This document shows, in pieces, positions 40,407 through 49,355 of a DNA stretch of 64,000 nt. Location of the stretch: the NCBI GenBank assembly GCA_021770245.1, contig JAETRI010000007.1:62001-126000 (forward strand), written 5' to 3'. This stretch comes from Lachnospiraceae bacterium. Its GTDB lineage: Bacteria; Bacillota; Clostridia; Lachnospirales; Lachnospiraceae. Position 1 is the stretch's first letter. Every line of letters begins with the position of its first letter. Below the pieces are notes generated by a model, which made no database searches, was not told where the DNA came from, and saw nothing but the letters and a program-made list of their open reading frames with translations. The translations under genes and the position numbers were made by a program.

Positions 40407-41198
40407 ATGCATCAGTTCTTTGTGGAACCGGATCAGATTGAGGGAAAGAAGATCCGTATTGTGGGAAGCGATGTGAACCATATACGGAATGTCCTGCGCA
40501 TGAAGCCGGGGGAGGAAATCTCGGTGAGCAACGGGGTGGACGGAAGGGAATACCGCTGCGGGATCGACAGCATCGGGGAGAATGAGGTGTGTGCCACACT
40601 GCGCTTCGTCAAAGAAGACGGCCTGGAGCTGCCTTCCCGGATCTATCTGTTCCAGTGCCTTCCCAAGGGAGACAAAATGGAACTCGTCATCCAAAAGGCG
40701 GTGGAACTGGGGGCCTATGCGGTGATTCCCGTGGCCGCAAAACGCTGCGTGGTAAAGCTGGAGGGGCAGAAAGCGCAAAGCAGAGCCGCCAGATGGCGCC
40801 AGATCGCGGAAGCTGCGGCAAAACAGAGCAGGAGGAGAATCATGCCGCAGGTGATGGAGATATGCGGTATGAAGGAGGCGCTGGCATTGGCGGCGCCCCT
40901 GGATGTGAAGCTGTTCCCCTATGAGCTGGCCGGCGGAATGAAAAGGACGCGGGAGCTTGTGGGCCGCATCCGGCCGGGACAGTCAGTGGCCGTATTTATC
41001 GGGCCGGAGGGCGGTTTTGAGGACGGGGAGGTGAAAGAGGCATCCGAGGCCGGCTTTGTACCGATTACTCTGGGAAAGAGGATCCTGCGTACGGAAACCG
41101 CGGGCCTTACCGTGTTATCCTGGCTGATGTATCAGCTCGAACCGGAGGAGCGGGGCGATGCCGAAGGGAACGCAGAGGGTGTCCGAAACATACCATAA
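40407..41198 (+). CDS. rsmE: 16S rRNA (uracil-1498-N3)-methyltransferase
   Basis: Methylates U1498 of 16S rRNA. A 263-residue SPOUT enzyme: N-terminal PUA-like domain (MHQFFVEPDQIEGKKIRIVGSDVNHIRNVLRMKPG, first residues diagnostic) and the C-terminal knot with VFIGPEGGFEDGEV and LGKRILRTETA. ATG 40407 is chosen over 40395 because GGGAGAGGGG is its ribosome site. Confidence 0.95.
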   Translation: MHQFFVEPDQIEGKKIRIVGSDVNHIRNVLRMKPGEEISVSNGVDGREYRCGIDSIGENEVCATLRFVKEDGLELPSRIYLFQCLPKGDKMELVIQKAVELGAYAVIPVAAKRCVVKLEGQKAQSRAARWRQIAEAAAKQSRRRIMPQVMEICGMKEALALAAPLDVKLFPYELAGGMKRTRELVGRIRPGQSVAVFIGPEGGFEDGEVKEASEAGFVPITLGKRILRTETAGLTVLSWLMYQLEPEERGDAEGNAEGVRNIP

Positions 41199-41291
41199 AT
41201 CAGGCGGATGTTCAATCGACGGCATGACCGGCGGTTGAGGATCCGTGCTTGCCATATCAGTCAATCTATTTACAGAAAGTTGGGATAAACA

Positions 41292-42452
41292 ATGGAATGC
41301 TATCTGGATAACTCGGCTACAACCAGGTGTTTTGACAGCGTTGCGCAGCTTGTGGACCGGGTGATGTGCCTGGATTACGGCAACCCGTCCAGCATGCATC
41401 GAAAGGGCGTTGAGGCTGAGCAGTATGTCCGCTATGCAAAAGATGTGATCGCAAAAATACTGAAGGTGGACGGAAAGGAGATTTTTTTCACCTCCGGAGG
41501 AACGGAATCGAATAATATGGCGCTGATCGGCTGCGGCTTTGCCAACTGCCGCAGCGGCCATCATCTGATCACCACGTCCATTGAGCACCCGGCCATCCTG
41601 CAGACCATGCGTTATCTGGAAGAACAGGGATTTGAGGTGACCTATCTGCCGGTGGATGAGTTTGGCAGAATCCGTCTGGAAGATCTGGAAGGAGCCCTGC
41701 GGCCGGATACCATCCTGGTATCCATCATGCACACCAATAATGAAATCGGTACCCTGGAGCCGGTCGCGGAGGCGGGGGCCCTGATACGGCGGATGAACCC
41801 GCAGACCCTGTTCCATGTGGATGCGGTGCAGGGTTTTGGGAAATGCCGGATCCTGCCCCGGAGGATGGGGATAGACCTGCTGTCGGTGAGCGCTCATAAG
41901 ATTCATGGACCGAAGGGCGTGGGATTTTTGTATGTGAATGAGAGGGTGAAAATCCACCCGATCCTTTTCGGCGGAGGGCAGCAGCGCGGCATGCGGTCCG
42001 GAACGGAAAACGTACCCGGGATTGCCGGGATGGCAAAGGCGGCAGAGGAAGTTTATGCCTCCCTGGAGGAGGATGTGAGCCGGATGTATGCGCTTAAGGA
42101 ACGGTTTCGAAACGGTCTGGGCGGACTGCCGGATGTGCGGTTTAACGGACCTGCTGGCCGGGAAGGCGCGCCTCACGTGATCAGCGTATCCTTCCGGGGA
42201 GTACGGAGCGAGGTGCTGCTGCATGCCCTGGAGGAGCGGGGAATCTACGTGTCGGCGGGAAGCGCATGCTCGTCTAACAAGCCGGATAAGGCAGGATCCA
42301 AGACCCTTCGGGCCATCGGTCTGGATAAGGAACTTCTGGGCTCCACGATCCGTTTCAGCCTTTCCGTATTTACGACGGAAGAAGAGATCGATTTTACCCT
42401 GCGGGCGTTGTACGACATTGTTCCCACGCTGCGCAGATATACGAGAAGATAG
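41292..42452 (+). CDS. cysteine desulfurase (NifS/IscS-like)
   Basis: PLP enzyme that removes sulfur from cysteine, 386 residues. The PLP lysine is in SVSAHKIHGPKG, the substrate site is near SGGTESNNMA and SIEHPA, and the persulfide cysteine is in SAGSACSSNK. Directly upstream of thiI, so it most likely hands sulfur to ThiI for 4-thiouridine in tRNA (like the Bacillus NifZ-ThiI pair). Confidence 0.94.
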   Translation: MECYLDNSATTRCFDSVAQLVDRVMCLDYGNPSSMHRKGVEAEQYVRYAKDVIAKILKVDGKEIFFTSGGTESNNMALIGCGFANCRSGHHLITTSIEHPAILQTMRYLEEQGFEVTYLPVDEFGRIRLEDLEGALRPDTILVSIMHTNNEIGTLEPVAEAGALIRRMNPQTLFHVDAVQGFGKCRILPRRMGIDLLSVSAHKIHGPKGVGFLYVNERVKIHPILFGGGQQRGMRSGTENVPGIAGMAKAAEEVYASLEEDVSRMYALKERFRNGLGGLPDVRFNGPAGREGAPHVISVSFRGVRSEVLLHALEERGIYVSAGSACSSNKPDKAGSKTLRAIGLDKELLGSTIRFSLSVFTTEEEIDFTLRALYDIVPTLRRYTRR

Positions 42453-42514
42453 CAGGCGGTTTATGCCGCAGGCGGCCGGAATGCCGTGCCTGCGGCATAA
42501 TACGGCATGCAGAT

Positions 42515-42787
42515 GGGAGCAAGGTTGAAAGAAAGTCGCTTTCAACCTCCCTGATTTGAGTACGCGCTTTAGTGCGCAAATGGGAGCAAGGTTGAAAGAA
42601 AGTCGCTTTCAACCTCCCTGATTTGAGTACGCGCTTTAGCGCGCAAATGGGAGCAAGGTTGAAAGAAAGTCGCTTTCAACCTCCCTGATTTGAGTGCGCG
42701 CTTTAGCGCGCAAATGGGAGCAAGGTTGAAAGAAAGTCGCTTTCAACCTCCCTGATTTGAGTGCGCGCTTTAGCGCGCAAATGGGAG
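42515..42787 (+). repeat. tandem array of four 67-bp hairpin leader units before thiI
   Basis: GGGAG recurs at 42515, 42582, 42649, 42716 and 42783, an exact 67-base period with only a few point differences. Each unit is GGGAGCAA, hairpin GGTTGAAAG/CTTTCAACC, CTCCCTGATTTGAG, hairpin GCGCGC-TTTA-GCGCGC, CAAAT. The final GGGAG is six bases before the thiI ATG and is its ribosome site. In each unit CTCCC and ATTTG can pair with the following GGGAG and CAAAT, extending the second hairpin over the ribosome site. An older hairpin (TATGCCGCAGGC..GCCTGCGGCATA) precedes the array. Together these fill the 341-bp interval 42453-42793. Confidence 0.95.
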
Positions 42788-42793
42788 CCGGAG

Positions 42794-43987
42794 ATGAATG
42801 AGAAAGCTTTTTTGATTAAATATGCGGAAATCGGGGTAAAGGGAAGGAACCGGGGCGTGTTTGAGGATGCCCTTGTCCGCCAGATCCGCCATGGATTGAA
42901 GCGCTGCGAGGGAGAGTTTTTGGTACATCGTACCAGGGGAAGGATCTATGTGGACGTCGTTTCGGAAAGCTATGACTATGAAGAAACGGTGGACGCCCTG
43001 CAGGCGGTGTTCGGTATTTCCGCGATCTGTCCCATGAAACGGACGGAGGATGAGGGATTCGAGAAGCTCTGCCGGGATGTGGTGGATTATGTGGGAGAGG
43101 CCTGGGCGGACCGTAACATTACCTTTAAGGTGTATACCAGGAGGGCCAGAAAGGACTATCCCATGGAATCCATGGAGGTGAGCAGTGCGATCGGCGGCGT
43201 GCTGCTGGACGCGTATCCCGAGCTGCGGGTGGACGTGCACCGGCCGGAAAGGATGCTTCACATCGAGATCCGGGAAAAAATCTATCTTTATTCCACGGAG
43301 ATTCCCGGTCCGGGCGGCATGCCCGTGGGAACCAACGGCAAGGGGATGCTGCTTTTGTCGGGAGGGATCGATTCACCGGTGGCGGGCTGGATGATCGCCA
43401 AAAGGGGCGTGAAAATCGACGCGGTCTATTTTCATGCGCCTCCCTATACCAGCGACCGCGCAAAGCAGAAGGTGGTGGATCTGGCCAAAAGGGTGGCCAG
43501 GTACAGCGGGCCGGTATGGCTGCATGTGGTGAACTTTACGGATATACAGCTGTATATTTACGAGAAATGTCCGCATGAGGAATTGACGATCATTATGCGG
43601 CGTTATATGATGCGGATTGCGGAGGCAATCGCACAGGAGACGGAATGCCTGGGGCTGATTACCGGAGAGAGCATCGGCCAGGTCGCTTCCCAGACCATGC
43701 AGTCCCTGGCGGCCACGGACGACGCCTGCCTGATGCCCGTATACAGGCCCCTGATCGGTATGGACAAGCGGGAGATCATAGATCTGTCGGAGAAAATCGG
43801 TACCTATGAGACGTCGATCCTGCCCTATGAGGACTGCTGCACCATCTTCGTGGCAAAGCATCCTGTGACGAAGCCCAATCTGTCGGTGATCAAAAGACAT
43901 GAGCACAGCCTGGACGAAAAGATCGATGAATTGGTGAAAACCGCCCTGGAGACGCGTGAGCTGATCGTGGCGGATTATGAGAAATGA
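42794..43987 (+). CDS. thiI: tRNA 4-thiouridine synthase ThiI (no rhodanese domain)
   Basis: Adenylates U8 of tRNA and inserts sulfur; also used in thiamine thiazole formation in some bacteria. The 397-residue protein has a ferredoxin-like/THUMP N-terminus and the PP-loop LLSGGIDSPVAGW (about residue 187). It ends without the C-terminal rhodanese domain of E. coli ThiI, so sulfur presumably comes directly from the adjacent desulfurase. ATG 42794 has the repeat-borne GGGAG; the track GTG start at 42761 lies in the repeat. Confidence 0.95.
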   Translation: MNEKAFLIKYAEIGVKGRNRGVFEDALVRQIRHGLKRCEGEFLVHRTRGRIYVDVVSESYDYEETVDALQAVFGISAICPMKRTEDEGFEKLCRDVVDYVGEAWADRNITFKVYTRRARKDYPMESMEVSSAIGGVLLDAYPELRVDVHRPERMLHIEIREKIYLYSTEIPGPGGMPVGTNGKGMLLLSGGIDSPVAGWMIAKRGVKIDAVYFHAPPYTSDRAKQKVVDLAKRVARYSGPVWLHVVNFTDIQLYIYEKCPHEELTIIMRRYMMRIAEAIAQETECLGLITGESIGQVASQTMQSLAATDDACLMPVYRPLIGMDKREIIDLSEKIGTYETSILPYEDCCTIFVAKHPVTKPNLSVIKRHEHSLDEKIDELVKTALETRELIVADYEK

Positions 43988-44100
43988 ACGAAGTACCGTT
44001 CGGAAACCGGCCTGCGGCAGGATGTATTTATTCTGCCGCATCCTGTAGGGCAGAGCGAAAAGCGTTCTGCGCTCATGGCAGGCAGATAAGATAAGGGAAA

Positions 44101-44139
44101 CAAAAAAGACAAGGCCCCGAAAAAGAGAGTCTTGCCCTT
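44101..44139 (-). terminator. terminator of the HPr-like gene
   Basis: On the minus strand GGCAAG pairs with CTTGTC (one G-U) and is followed by six T residues. The 236-bp convergent region 43988-44223 also has a TGCGGCAG/CTGCCGCA stem after thiI. Confidence 0.55.
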
Positions 44140-44223
44140 TTGCCTGTCGTTTGTTTATGTACGATCGAACTGACTGCTCGGAAACTGCCGCCTCCCGAAG
44201 GCCCGCAGCACAGCCTGTGGGAT

Positions 44224-44454
44224 TTAAACCATATAAGGCTTAAGGACTTCCAGAACCTCTTCGGAGTTGTCTTCCGCATGGATGTTCAGGTCGATGGGCT
44301 TGGATAAATCAAGGCTGAAGATTCCCATGATGGACTTGGCATCGATCACGTATCTGCCGGATACCAGGTCAAAATCATAATCAAATTTGGTAATATCATT
44401 CACGAATGACTTTACCTTATCGATGGAATTTAATGAAATCTTTACGGTTTTCAT
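44224..44454 (-). CDS. HPr-family protein lacking the phosphorylatable histidine
   Basis: A 76-residue HPr fold. The regulatory serine motif AKSIMGIFSL (Ser46 equivalent) is retained, but the segment where His15 should be (KFDYDFDLVSGRYVIDAKS) contains no histidine, so it cannot act in PTS phosphotransfer. It may work like Crh, signalling through HPr kinase and a CcpA-type regulator, or in another process. AAAGGAGGT lies upstream. Single-gene transcript with its own promoter, divergent from mtaB. Confidence 0.85.
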   Translation of the reverse strand: MKTVKISLNSIDKVKSFVNDITKFDYDFDLVSGRYVIDAKSIMGIFSLDLSKPIDLNIHAEDNSEEVLEVLKPYMV

Positions 44455-44513
44455 TTTGTTTTACCTCCTTTAATTTGGACAGCCCCGGGCTGTCTGATAC
44501 CTTCCGATTTCAT

Positions 44514-44541
44514 TTTATATGGAACGGGGGGTAAAAGTCAA
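44514..44541 (-). promoter_or_regulatory. promoter of the HPr-like gene
   Basis: Minus-strand TTGACT, 16-base spacer, TATAAA. The leader contains a GACAGCC/GGCTGTC hairpin before the ribosome site. Confidence 0.65.
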
Positions 44542-44574
44542 CTATCAAACATGACAAAAAAAGAGGGGAATACT

Positions 44575-45987
44575 ATGAAAAGTGTAGCATTACATAATTT
44601 GGGCTGTAAAGTGAATGCATACGAACTTGAGGTTATCGGTCAAAAGTTACAGGAAAAAGGATATATCATTGTACCATTTGAAGAAAAGGCGGACATTTAT
44701 ATCGTAAATACCTGTACCGTGACGAATATTGCGGACCGAAAGAGCCGTCAGATGCTCCATCGGGCGAAGAGACAAAATCCCGGTGCGGTGGTGGTGGCCG
44801 TGGGCTGCTACGTGCAGACCGGGAAGGAGGAAGCGCTTCTGGACACAAGCATCGATCTGGCCGTGGGAAACAACCGGAAGAAGGATCTCCCCGAGATTCT
44901 GTCCGCCTTTTTAAAGGAAAGGGAGGCGGGCGTGCGGGATATGTCCCCGGCCGGAAAAACGCTGCAGTACAGCAGCATCGTGGATATCGCCAGAGAGAAG
45001 GATTACGAGGAAATGGGCTTAACGGACTGCATGGAGCATACCAGGGCCTATATCAAGATCCAGGACGGCTGTAATCAATTCTGCTCCTACTGCATTATCC
45101 CCTATGTACGGGGGCGGGTAAGGAGCCGCAGGCGGGAGGATATCCTGGCGGAGGTCCGTTCGCTGGCCGCCCGGGGATACAAAGAGGTGGTGCTCACCGG
45201 GATCCATATCAGTTCCTACGGCATGGATTTCAAGAGCGGGCCGGAGGGGGATTATTTATCCGGGGAGAAGGGCGGGACGGCCCTTTTGAATCTGATTCGG
45301 GCCGTGGCGGAGGTGGACGGTATCCTCCGGATCCGCCTGGGTTCTTTGGAACCCCGGATCGTCACGGAGGGATTTGCCGCAGGCCTGTCGGAGATACCGA
45401 AGGTATGTCCCCATTTCCACTTATCCCTGCAGAGCGGCTGCGATGGCACGCTGAAAAGAATGAATAGGCACTATACGGCGGGGGAATACTCTGACCGGGT
45501 AGGAATTCTGAGAAAGGCTTTTTCCCGGCCGGCCGTCACGACGGATGTGATCGTGGGGTTCCCGGGGGAAACGCAGGAGGAGTTTCGGGAGACGGAACGT
45601 TTTTTGCGGAAAATGAATTTTTTTGAAATGCACGTGTTCAAGTATTCCGTCCGGGAAGGAACCGCAGCCGCGGCCATGCATGACCGGGTACCGGAGAGGA
45701 TAAAAAGCGAAAGAAGCGCCGCCCTCCTGGCCCTGGAAAGAGAGCAGTCGAAGGCATACCGGCAGGAGTACATAGGAAAAGAAATCAGGATCCTGACGGA
45801 GAATACCATGGAAAGGGAAGGCCTTTGCTACCGGGTGGGTCATACCGAGACCTACGTGAAGGCAGCGTTTCCCATAAGAGGAAAGGGTTCCGGAGCCGTA
45901 TATCCGCCGGATCCGGGAGAAAACCGATTGGAAACCGGGCGGGCGGCAGGCTTTCTGGAGGAAGATATCCTGCTTATGGATACCTGA
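44575..45987 (+). CDS. mtaB: tRNA t6A37 methylthiotransferase MtaB
   Basis: Radical-SAM enzyme that converts t6A to ms2t6A at tRNA position 37. The 470-residue protein has the N-terminal UPF0004 domain with cysteines in LGCKVNAYE, NTCTVTN and VGCYVQTG, the radical-SAM CNQFCSYC (three-Cys motif) and a C-terminal TRAM-like domain. ATG 44575 follows GAGGGG; the ATG at 44551 is the track start. It acts on the product of the Sua5 pathway also encoded here. Confidence 0.93.
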   Translation: MKSVALHNLGCKVNAYELEVIGQKLQEKGYIIVPFEEKADIYIVNTCTVTNIADRKSRQMLHRAKRQNPGAVVVAVGCYVQTGKEEALLDTSIDLAVGNNRKKDLPEILSAFLKEREAGVRDMSPAGKTLQYSSIVDIAREKDYEEMGLTDCMEHTRAYIKIQDGCNQFCSYCIIPYVRGRVRSRRREDILAEVRSLAARGYKEVVLTGIHISSYGMDFKSGPEGDYLSGEKGGTALLNLIRAVAEVDGILRIRLGSLEPRIVTEGFAAGLSEIPKVCPHFHLSLQSGCDGTLKRMNRHYTAGEYSDRVGILRKAFSRPAVTTDVIVGFPGETQEEFRETERFLRKMNFFEMHVFKYSVREGTAAAAMHDRVPERIKSERSAALLALEREQSKAYRQEYIGKEIRILTENTMEREGLCYRVGHTETYVKAAFPIRGKGSGAVYPPDPGENRLETGRAAGFLEEDILLMDT

Positions 45988-45995
45988 TAAATGGA

Positions 45996-46024
45996 TTGAA
46001 ATTTTTGGGAAAGTAGAGTAAGAT
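45996..46024 (+). promoter_or_regulatory. promoter for the ireB-ruvX group
   Basis: TTGAAA, 17-base spacer, TAAGAT, starting eight bases after the mtaB stop region and about 60 bases before ireB. Confidence 0.55.
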
Positions 46025-46084
46025 AAAATACAACCAGTATTATGACAGCTTATGTATCAGGCAGATGAGAGAATGGAGCAGCGT

Positions 46085-46360
46085 ATGCAGAACCAGGATT
46101 TGGGGAACACACAGTATTTCCGCGTGGAAAAGGAACCGGAAACCGGCGTAAAGGTGATTCTTTCCGCCGTTTATGAAGCGTTGACCGAAAAGGGATATAA
46201 CCCGGTGGATCAGATCGTGGGTTATATCATGTCCGGGGATCCCACCTACATTACCAGCCACAAAAATGCCAGAGGAATGATCATGCGTGTGGAACGGGAC
46301 GAGCTGGTGGAAGAATTACTGAAGGAATACATTAGAAGGAACAGGTGGACGGGGAAATAA
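46085..46360 (+). CDS. ireB: IreB family regulatory phosphoprotein
   Basis: A 91-residue protein of the IreB/UPF0297 family (YrzL), a substrate of Ser/Thr kinase IreK in enterococci where it affects cephalosporin resistance. The core [23 protein letters not shown] is diagnostic. ATG 46085 is preferred because GGAG is six bases upstream; 46073 and 46052 are alternatives. First gene of the yrzL-ruvX-DUF1292 order known from Bacillus. Confidence 0.92.
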   Translation: MQNQDLGNTQYFRVEKEPETGVKVILSAVYEALTEKGYNPVDQIVGYIMSGDPTYITSHKNARGMIMRVERDELVEELLKEYIRRNRWTGK

Positions 46361-46414
46361 CCGCCGGCCGGCAGGGGATAACGGTGCCGCTTCCGGCGGC
46401 GGAATGAGAGGGAA

Positions 46415-46879
46415 ATGCGTATCATGGGGCTGGATTTCGGTTCCAAGACGGTGGGGGTCGCCGTCAGCGATCCTTTATTAATTACTGCCCAGGGAATCGA
46501 AATAATCCGAAGAAAAGAAGAAAATAAACTGCGCCGTACGCTTGCCAGGATAGAGGAACTGATCCTGGAATATGAAGTGACGGAAATTGTATTGGGTCTC
46601 CCGCGGCATATGAACGCCACGGAAGGGGAGCGTGTGGCGCTGACCAGGGAATTCGGAGAGAAGCTGTCGCGGCGCACTGCCCTTCCGGTGACCTACTGGG
46701 ACGAGCGGCTGACGACGGTCTTAGCCGAAAGGACGATGATGGAAGCCGGGGTCCGCAGGGAGGAACGCAGGGAACATGTGGACCGCATTGCGGCTGTCCT
46801 GATCCTGCAGGGCTTCCTGGACTTTAGGAAGAATGCAAAAAACGGGACGGAAAGCGAGAAGAAAGCGTGGAAAGAATAG
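46415..46879 (+). CDS. ruvX: Holliday junction resolvase-like RuvX (YqgF/YrrK)
   Basis: A 154-residue RNase H-fold nuclease implicated in pre-16S rRNA processing. [16 protein letters not shown] carries the first catalytic aspartate, and YWDERLTT and the [15 protein letters not shown]-terminus are conserved. A GCCGC-TTCC-GGCGGC hairpin and GAGAGGG precede the ATG. The end overlaps the next gene by 13 bases. Confidence 0.93.
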   Translation: MRIMGLDFGSKTVGVAVSDPLLITAQGIEIIRRKEENKLRRTLARIEELILEYEVTEIVLGLPRHMNATEGERVALTREFGEKLSRRTALPVTYWDERLTTVLAERTMMEAGVRREERREHVDRIAAVLILQGFLDFRKNAKNGTESEKKAWKE

Positions 46880-47130
46880 AATTCAGCCTGGAGGGCGATT
46901 CGGAAAAAACAGAATTTTATGTGCTGGAACAGACAAAGCTTGGCGGCTTTGATTACATCCTCGTGACGGATGCCAAGGAAGACGAGGATGGGGAAGCCAT
47001 GATCCTGAAGGATATCTCCGATCCGGAGGATCCGGAGGCAATCTACGAAACCGTGGTGGACGAAACGGAACTGGAAGCGGTTTGCGCAATTTTCTCCGAT
47101 CTTCTGGACGATGTGGAATTGGAGCGGTAG
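46867..47130 (+). CDS. DUF1292 family protein (YrzB-like)
   Basis: An acidic 87-residue protein of the DUF1292 family, third member of the conserved ireB-ruvX-yrzB trio; function unknown. The ORF starts at GTG within ruvX, and no ATG is available near the conserved [20 protein letters not shown] start, so GTG initiation is likely. Confidence 0.85.
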   Translation: MERIEFSLEGDSEKTEFYVLEQTKLGGFDYILVTDAKEDEDGEAMILKDISDPEDPEAIYETVVDETELEAVCAIFSDLLDDVELER

Positions 47131-47217
47131 GCTGTCTGAAAGGTACAAAAAAGAATAGAAAGGACAGGCCCCGACGGTGGAGGAAGGGGCTTCATGAAGA
47201 ATGCGGAGGTAATTTGA

Positions 47218-48894
47218 TTGAAGAAAGCAAAACAAGTGAATAACGGACCCGGACTGAAGATAATACCCATGGGAGGGTTGGAACAGATCGGCATGAATAT
47301 TACTGCCTTCGAGTATGAGGACAGTATTATTGTGGTTGACTGCGGTCTGTCTTTTCCCAATGACGACATGTTGGGAATCGATATGGTGATCCCGGATATC
47401 ACCTATTTAACGGATCATGTGGACAAGGTGAAGGGATTTGTGATCACCCACGGTCATGAGGATCATATCGGCGCTCTGCCCTATATCCTGAAACAGATGA
47501 ACGTCCCCGTGTATGCCACGAGGCTTACCATGGGTATCATTGAAAATAAACTGAAGGAACATAACCTCTTAAAGACGACGAAAAGGAAAGTCATTAAATT
47601 CGGCCAGTCCATCAACCTGGGCCAGTTTCGAATCGAATTCATCAAGACCAACCACAGCATCGTGGACGCCGCCGCCCTCGCCATCTATTCTCCGGCGGGA
47701 ACGGTGGTCCATACTGGGGACTTCAAGGTGGATTATACGCCGGTATTCGGGGATGCCATCGACCTGCAGCGGTTTGCGGAAATCGGGAAAAAGGGAGTGC
47801 TGGCGCTGATGTGCGATTCCACCAATGCGGAGCGTCCGGGTTTTTCTCCCTCCGAGCGTTCCCTCAGCAGGATTTTCGATACGATTTTCCATGAACATCC
47901 CAGTAAGCGGATTATCATCGCCACCTTTGCCTCCAATGTGGACAGGGTGCAGCAGATTATTAATTCTGCGTACAAATACAATCGAAAAGTGGTTGTTGAA
48001 GGGCGGAGCATGGTGAATATCATCGATACCGCCATGAATCTGGGCTGTCTGGATATTCCGGAAAACACGCTGATCAATATCGAACAGCTGAAAAACTATC
48101 CCGACGAGCGCACGGCCATTATCACTACGGGAAGCCAGGGAGAAAGCATGGCGGCGCTCAGCCGTATGGCGGGAAGCGTGCATAAGAAGGTTTCCATTAC
48201 GCCAAACGATGTGATTATTTTCTCTTCAAACCCCATTCCGGGCAATGAAAAAGCCGTGACGAAGGTGATTAACGAGCTTTCCATGAAAGGGGCGGAGGTG
48301 ATTTTCCAGGATGTCCACGTATCGGGGCATGCCTGCCAGGAGGAAATTAAGCTGATCTATACCCTGGTTCATCCCAAATATTCCGTGCCGATCCATGGGG
48401 AATTCAAGCATCGGAAGGCGCAGGCCCGCCTGGCTGCCGATCTGGGCATCCCGAAGGACAATATTTTCATGCTGAATTCGGGCGATGTGCTGGAGATAGA
48501 CAGCGAAAGCGCCCGGGTGACGGGCAAGGTACAGGTGGGATCCATCCTGGTGGACGGGCTCGGCGTGGGAGACGTGGGGAACGTGGTACTAAGGGACAGA
48601 CAGCACCTTGCCGAAGACGGGATTATGATCGTTGTGATGGGCCTGGATTCCGCCAGCGGGCAGCTGGTTTGCGGCCCGGATCTGGTTTCCAGGGGATTTG
48701 TCTATGTGAAGGAATCGGATGAATTGATGGAGGAAGCGGGCGAGCTGATGCGGGACGTGCTGGATAAGTGTATCGGAAGGGGCGGATGCGACTGGGGAAA
48801 GATCAAAACGTCGGTCAAGGATTCCCTCGGGGATTATATCTGGAAGAAAACGAAGCGCCGCCCGATGATCCTGCCGATTATCATGGACGTATAG
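47218..48894 (+). CDS. rnj: ribonuclease J
   Basis: Metallo-beta-lactamase/beta-CASP ribonuclease with endo- and 5'-exonuclease activity in mRNA decay and rRNA maturation, 558 residues. Metal ligands HGHEDHIGALP (about residue 79), the HTGDFK and CDST motifs, and a C-terminal domain are complete. Start is TTG at 47218, with GGAGGT seven bases upstream. Its position between DUF1292 and ylbF, inside the yrrL-yrrO-like group, is noteworthy. Confidence 0.95.
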   Translation: MKKAKQVNNGPGLKIIPMGGLEQIGMNITAFEYEDSIIVVDCGLSFPNDDMLGIDMVIPDITYLTDHVDKVKGFVITHGHEDHIGALPYILKQMNVPVYATRLTMGIIENKLKEHNLLKTTKRKVIKFGQSINLGQFRIEFIKTNHSIVDAAALAIYSPAGTVVHTGDFKVDYTPVFGDAIDLQRFAEIGKKGVLALMCDSTNAERPGFSPSERSLSRIFDTIFHEHPSKRIIIATFASNVDRVQQIINSAYKYNRKVVVEGRSMVNIIDTAMNLGCLDIPENTLINIEQLKNYPDERTAIITTGSQGESMAALSRMAGSVHKKVSITPNDVIIFSSNPIPGNEKAVTKVINELSMKGAEVIFQDVHVSGHACQEEIKLIYTLVHPKYSVPIHGEFKHRKAQARLAADLGIPKDNIFMLNSGDVLEIDSESARVTGKVQVGSILVDGLGVGDVGNVVLRDRQHLAEDGIMIVVMGLDSASGQLVCGPDLVSRGFVYVKESDELMEEAGELMRDVLDKCIGRGGCDWGKIKTSVKDSLGDYIWKKTKRRPMILPIIMDV

Positions 48895-48963
48895 GAAAGC
48901 GGCGGAAGTATGGGTTTGGATCGGATAGCGGATCGGAAAGGGAGGAATCTCTTTGATTGGAAT

Positions 48964-48987
48964 GCGTGCTTTGCACGCGGATAGGAG
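48964..48987 (+). promoter_or_regulatory. hairpin-ribosome site cassette before ylbF
   Basis: GCGTGC-TTT-GCACGC followed by GGATAGGAG, then GTG 48993. An upstream CTCTT pairs with AGGAG, the same position as CTCCC with GGGAG in the thiI array. Confidence 0.6.
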
Positions 48988-48992
48988 AAAGC

Positions 48993-49316
48993 GTGGAAGT
49001 ACAGGAGGCATTGGGTCAGCTGGTGGCGGCCATCAAGAATTCGGACATCTATCGGGAATATCGAAGACACAGTGAGAGAGTGGATCGTACCGAGGATCTG
49101 CGGGAGAAAATTAACGAATACCGTGCCCGTAATTTTGAATTGCAGAATACCTTCCATGCAGAGGATCTGCTCGATGCCATGGAGGAATTCGAAAGGCAGT
49201 ATGAAAAATTCAGGGAGGATCCGCTGGTGGAAGAATTCCTGAGCGCAGAGCTTGCATTTTGCCGTATGATGCAGGATATAGAGATTAAACTCGCGGAGGC
49301 AGTGGATTTTGAATAA
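48993..49316 (+). CDS. YlbF family protein
   Basis: A 107-residue helical protein of the YlbF/YmcA (Com_YlbF) family, partners of the Y-complex that modulates RNase Y-dependent processing in Bacillus. Start is GTG 48993 (VEVQEALGQLV), six bases after AGGAG; the track start at 48957 runs through the hairpin. Being next to ribonuclease J fits a role in RNA processing. Confidence 0.85.
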   Translation: MEVQEALGQLVAAIKNSDIYREYRRHSERVDRTEDLREKINEYRARNFELQNTFHAEDLLDAMEEFERQYEKFREDPLVEEFLSAELAFCRMMQDIEIKLAEAVDFE

Positions 49317-49355
49317 GGGACTTGCGAACGGTTTCCGGAAGGAGGGAGAGGAGCG

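Noticed and set aside
39027-40778. 583-residue minus-strand ORF opposite prmA/rsmE
   Set aside because: Shadow of two recognised genes; no start signals.
42515-42787. CRISPR array before thiI
   Set aside because: Units are nearly identical over all 67 bases with no variable spacers, and no cas genes are present.
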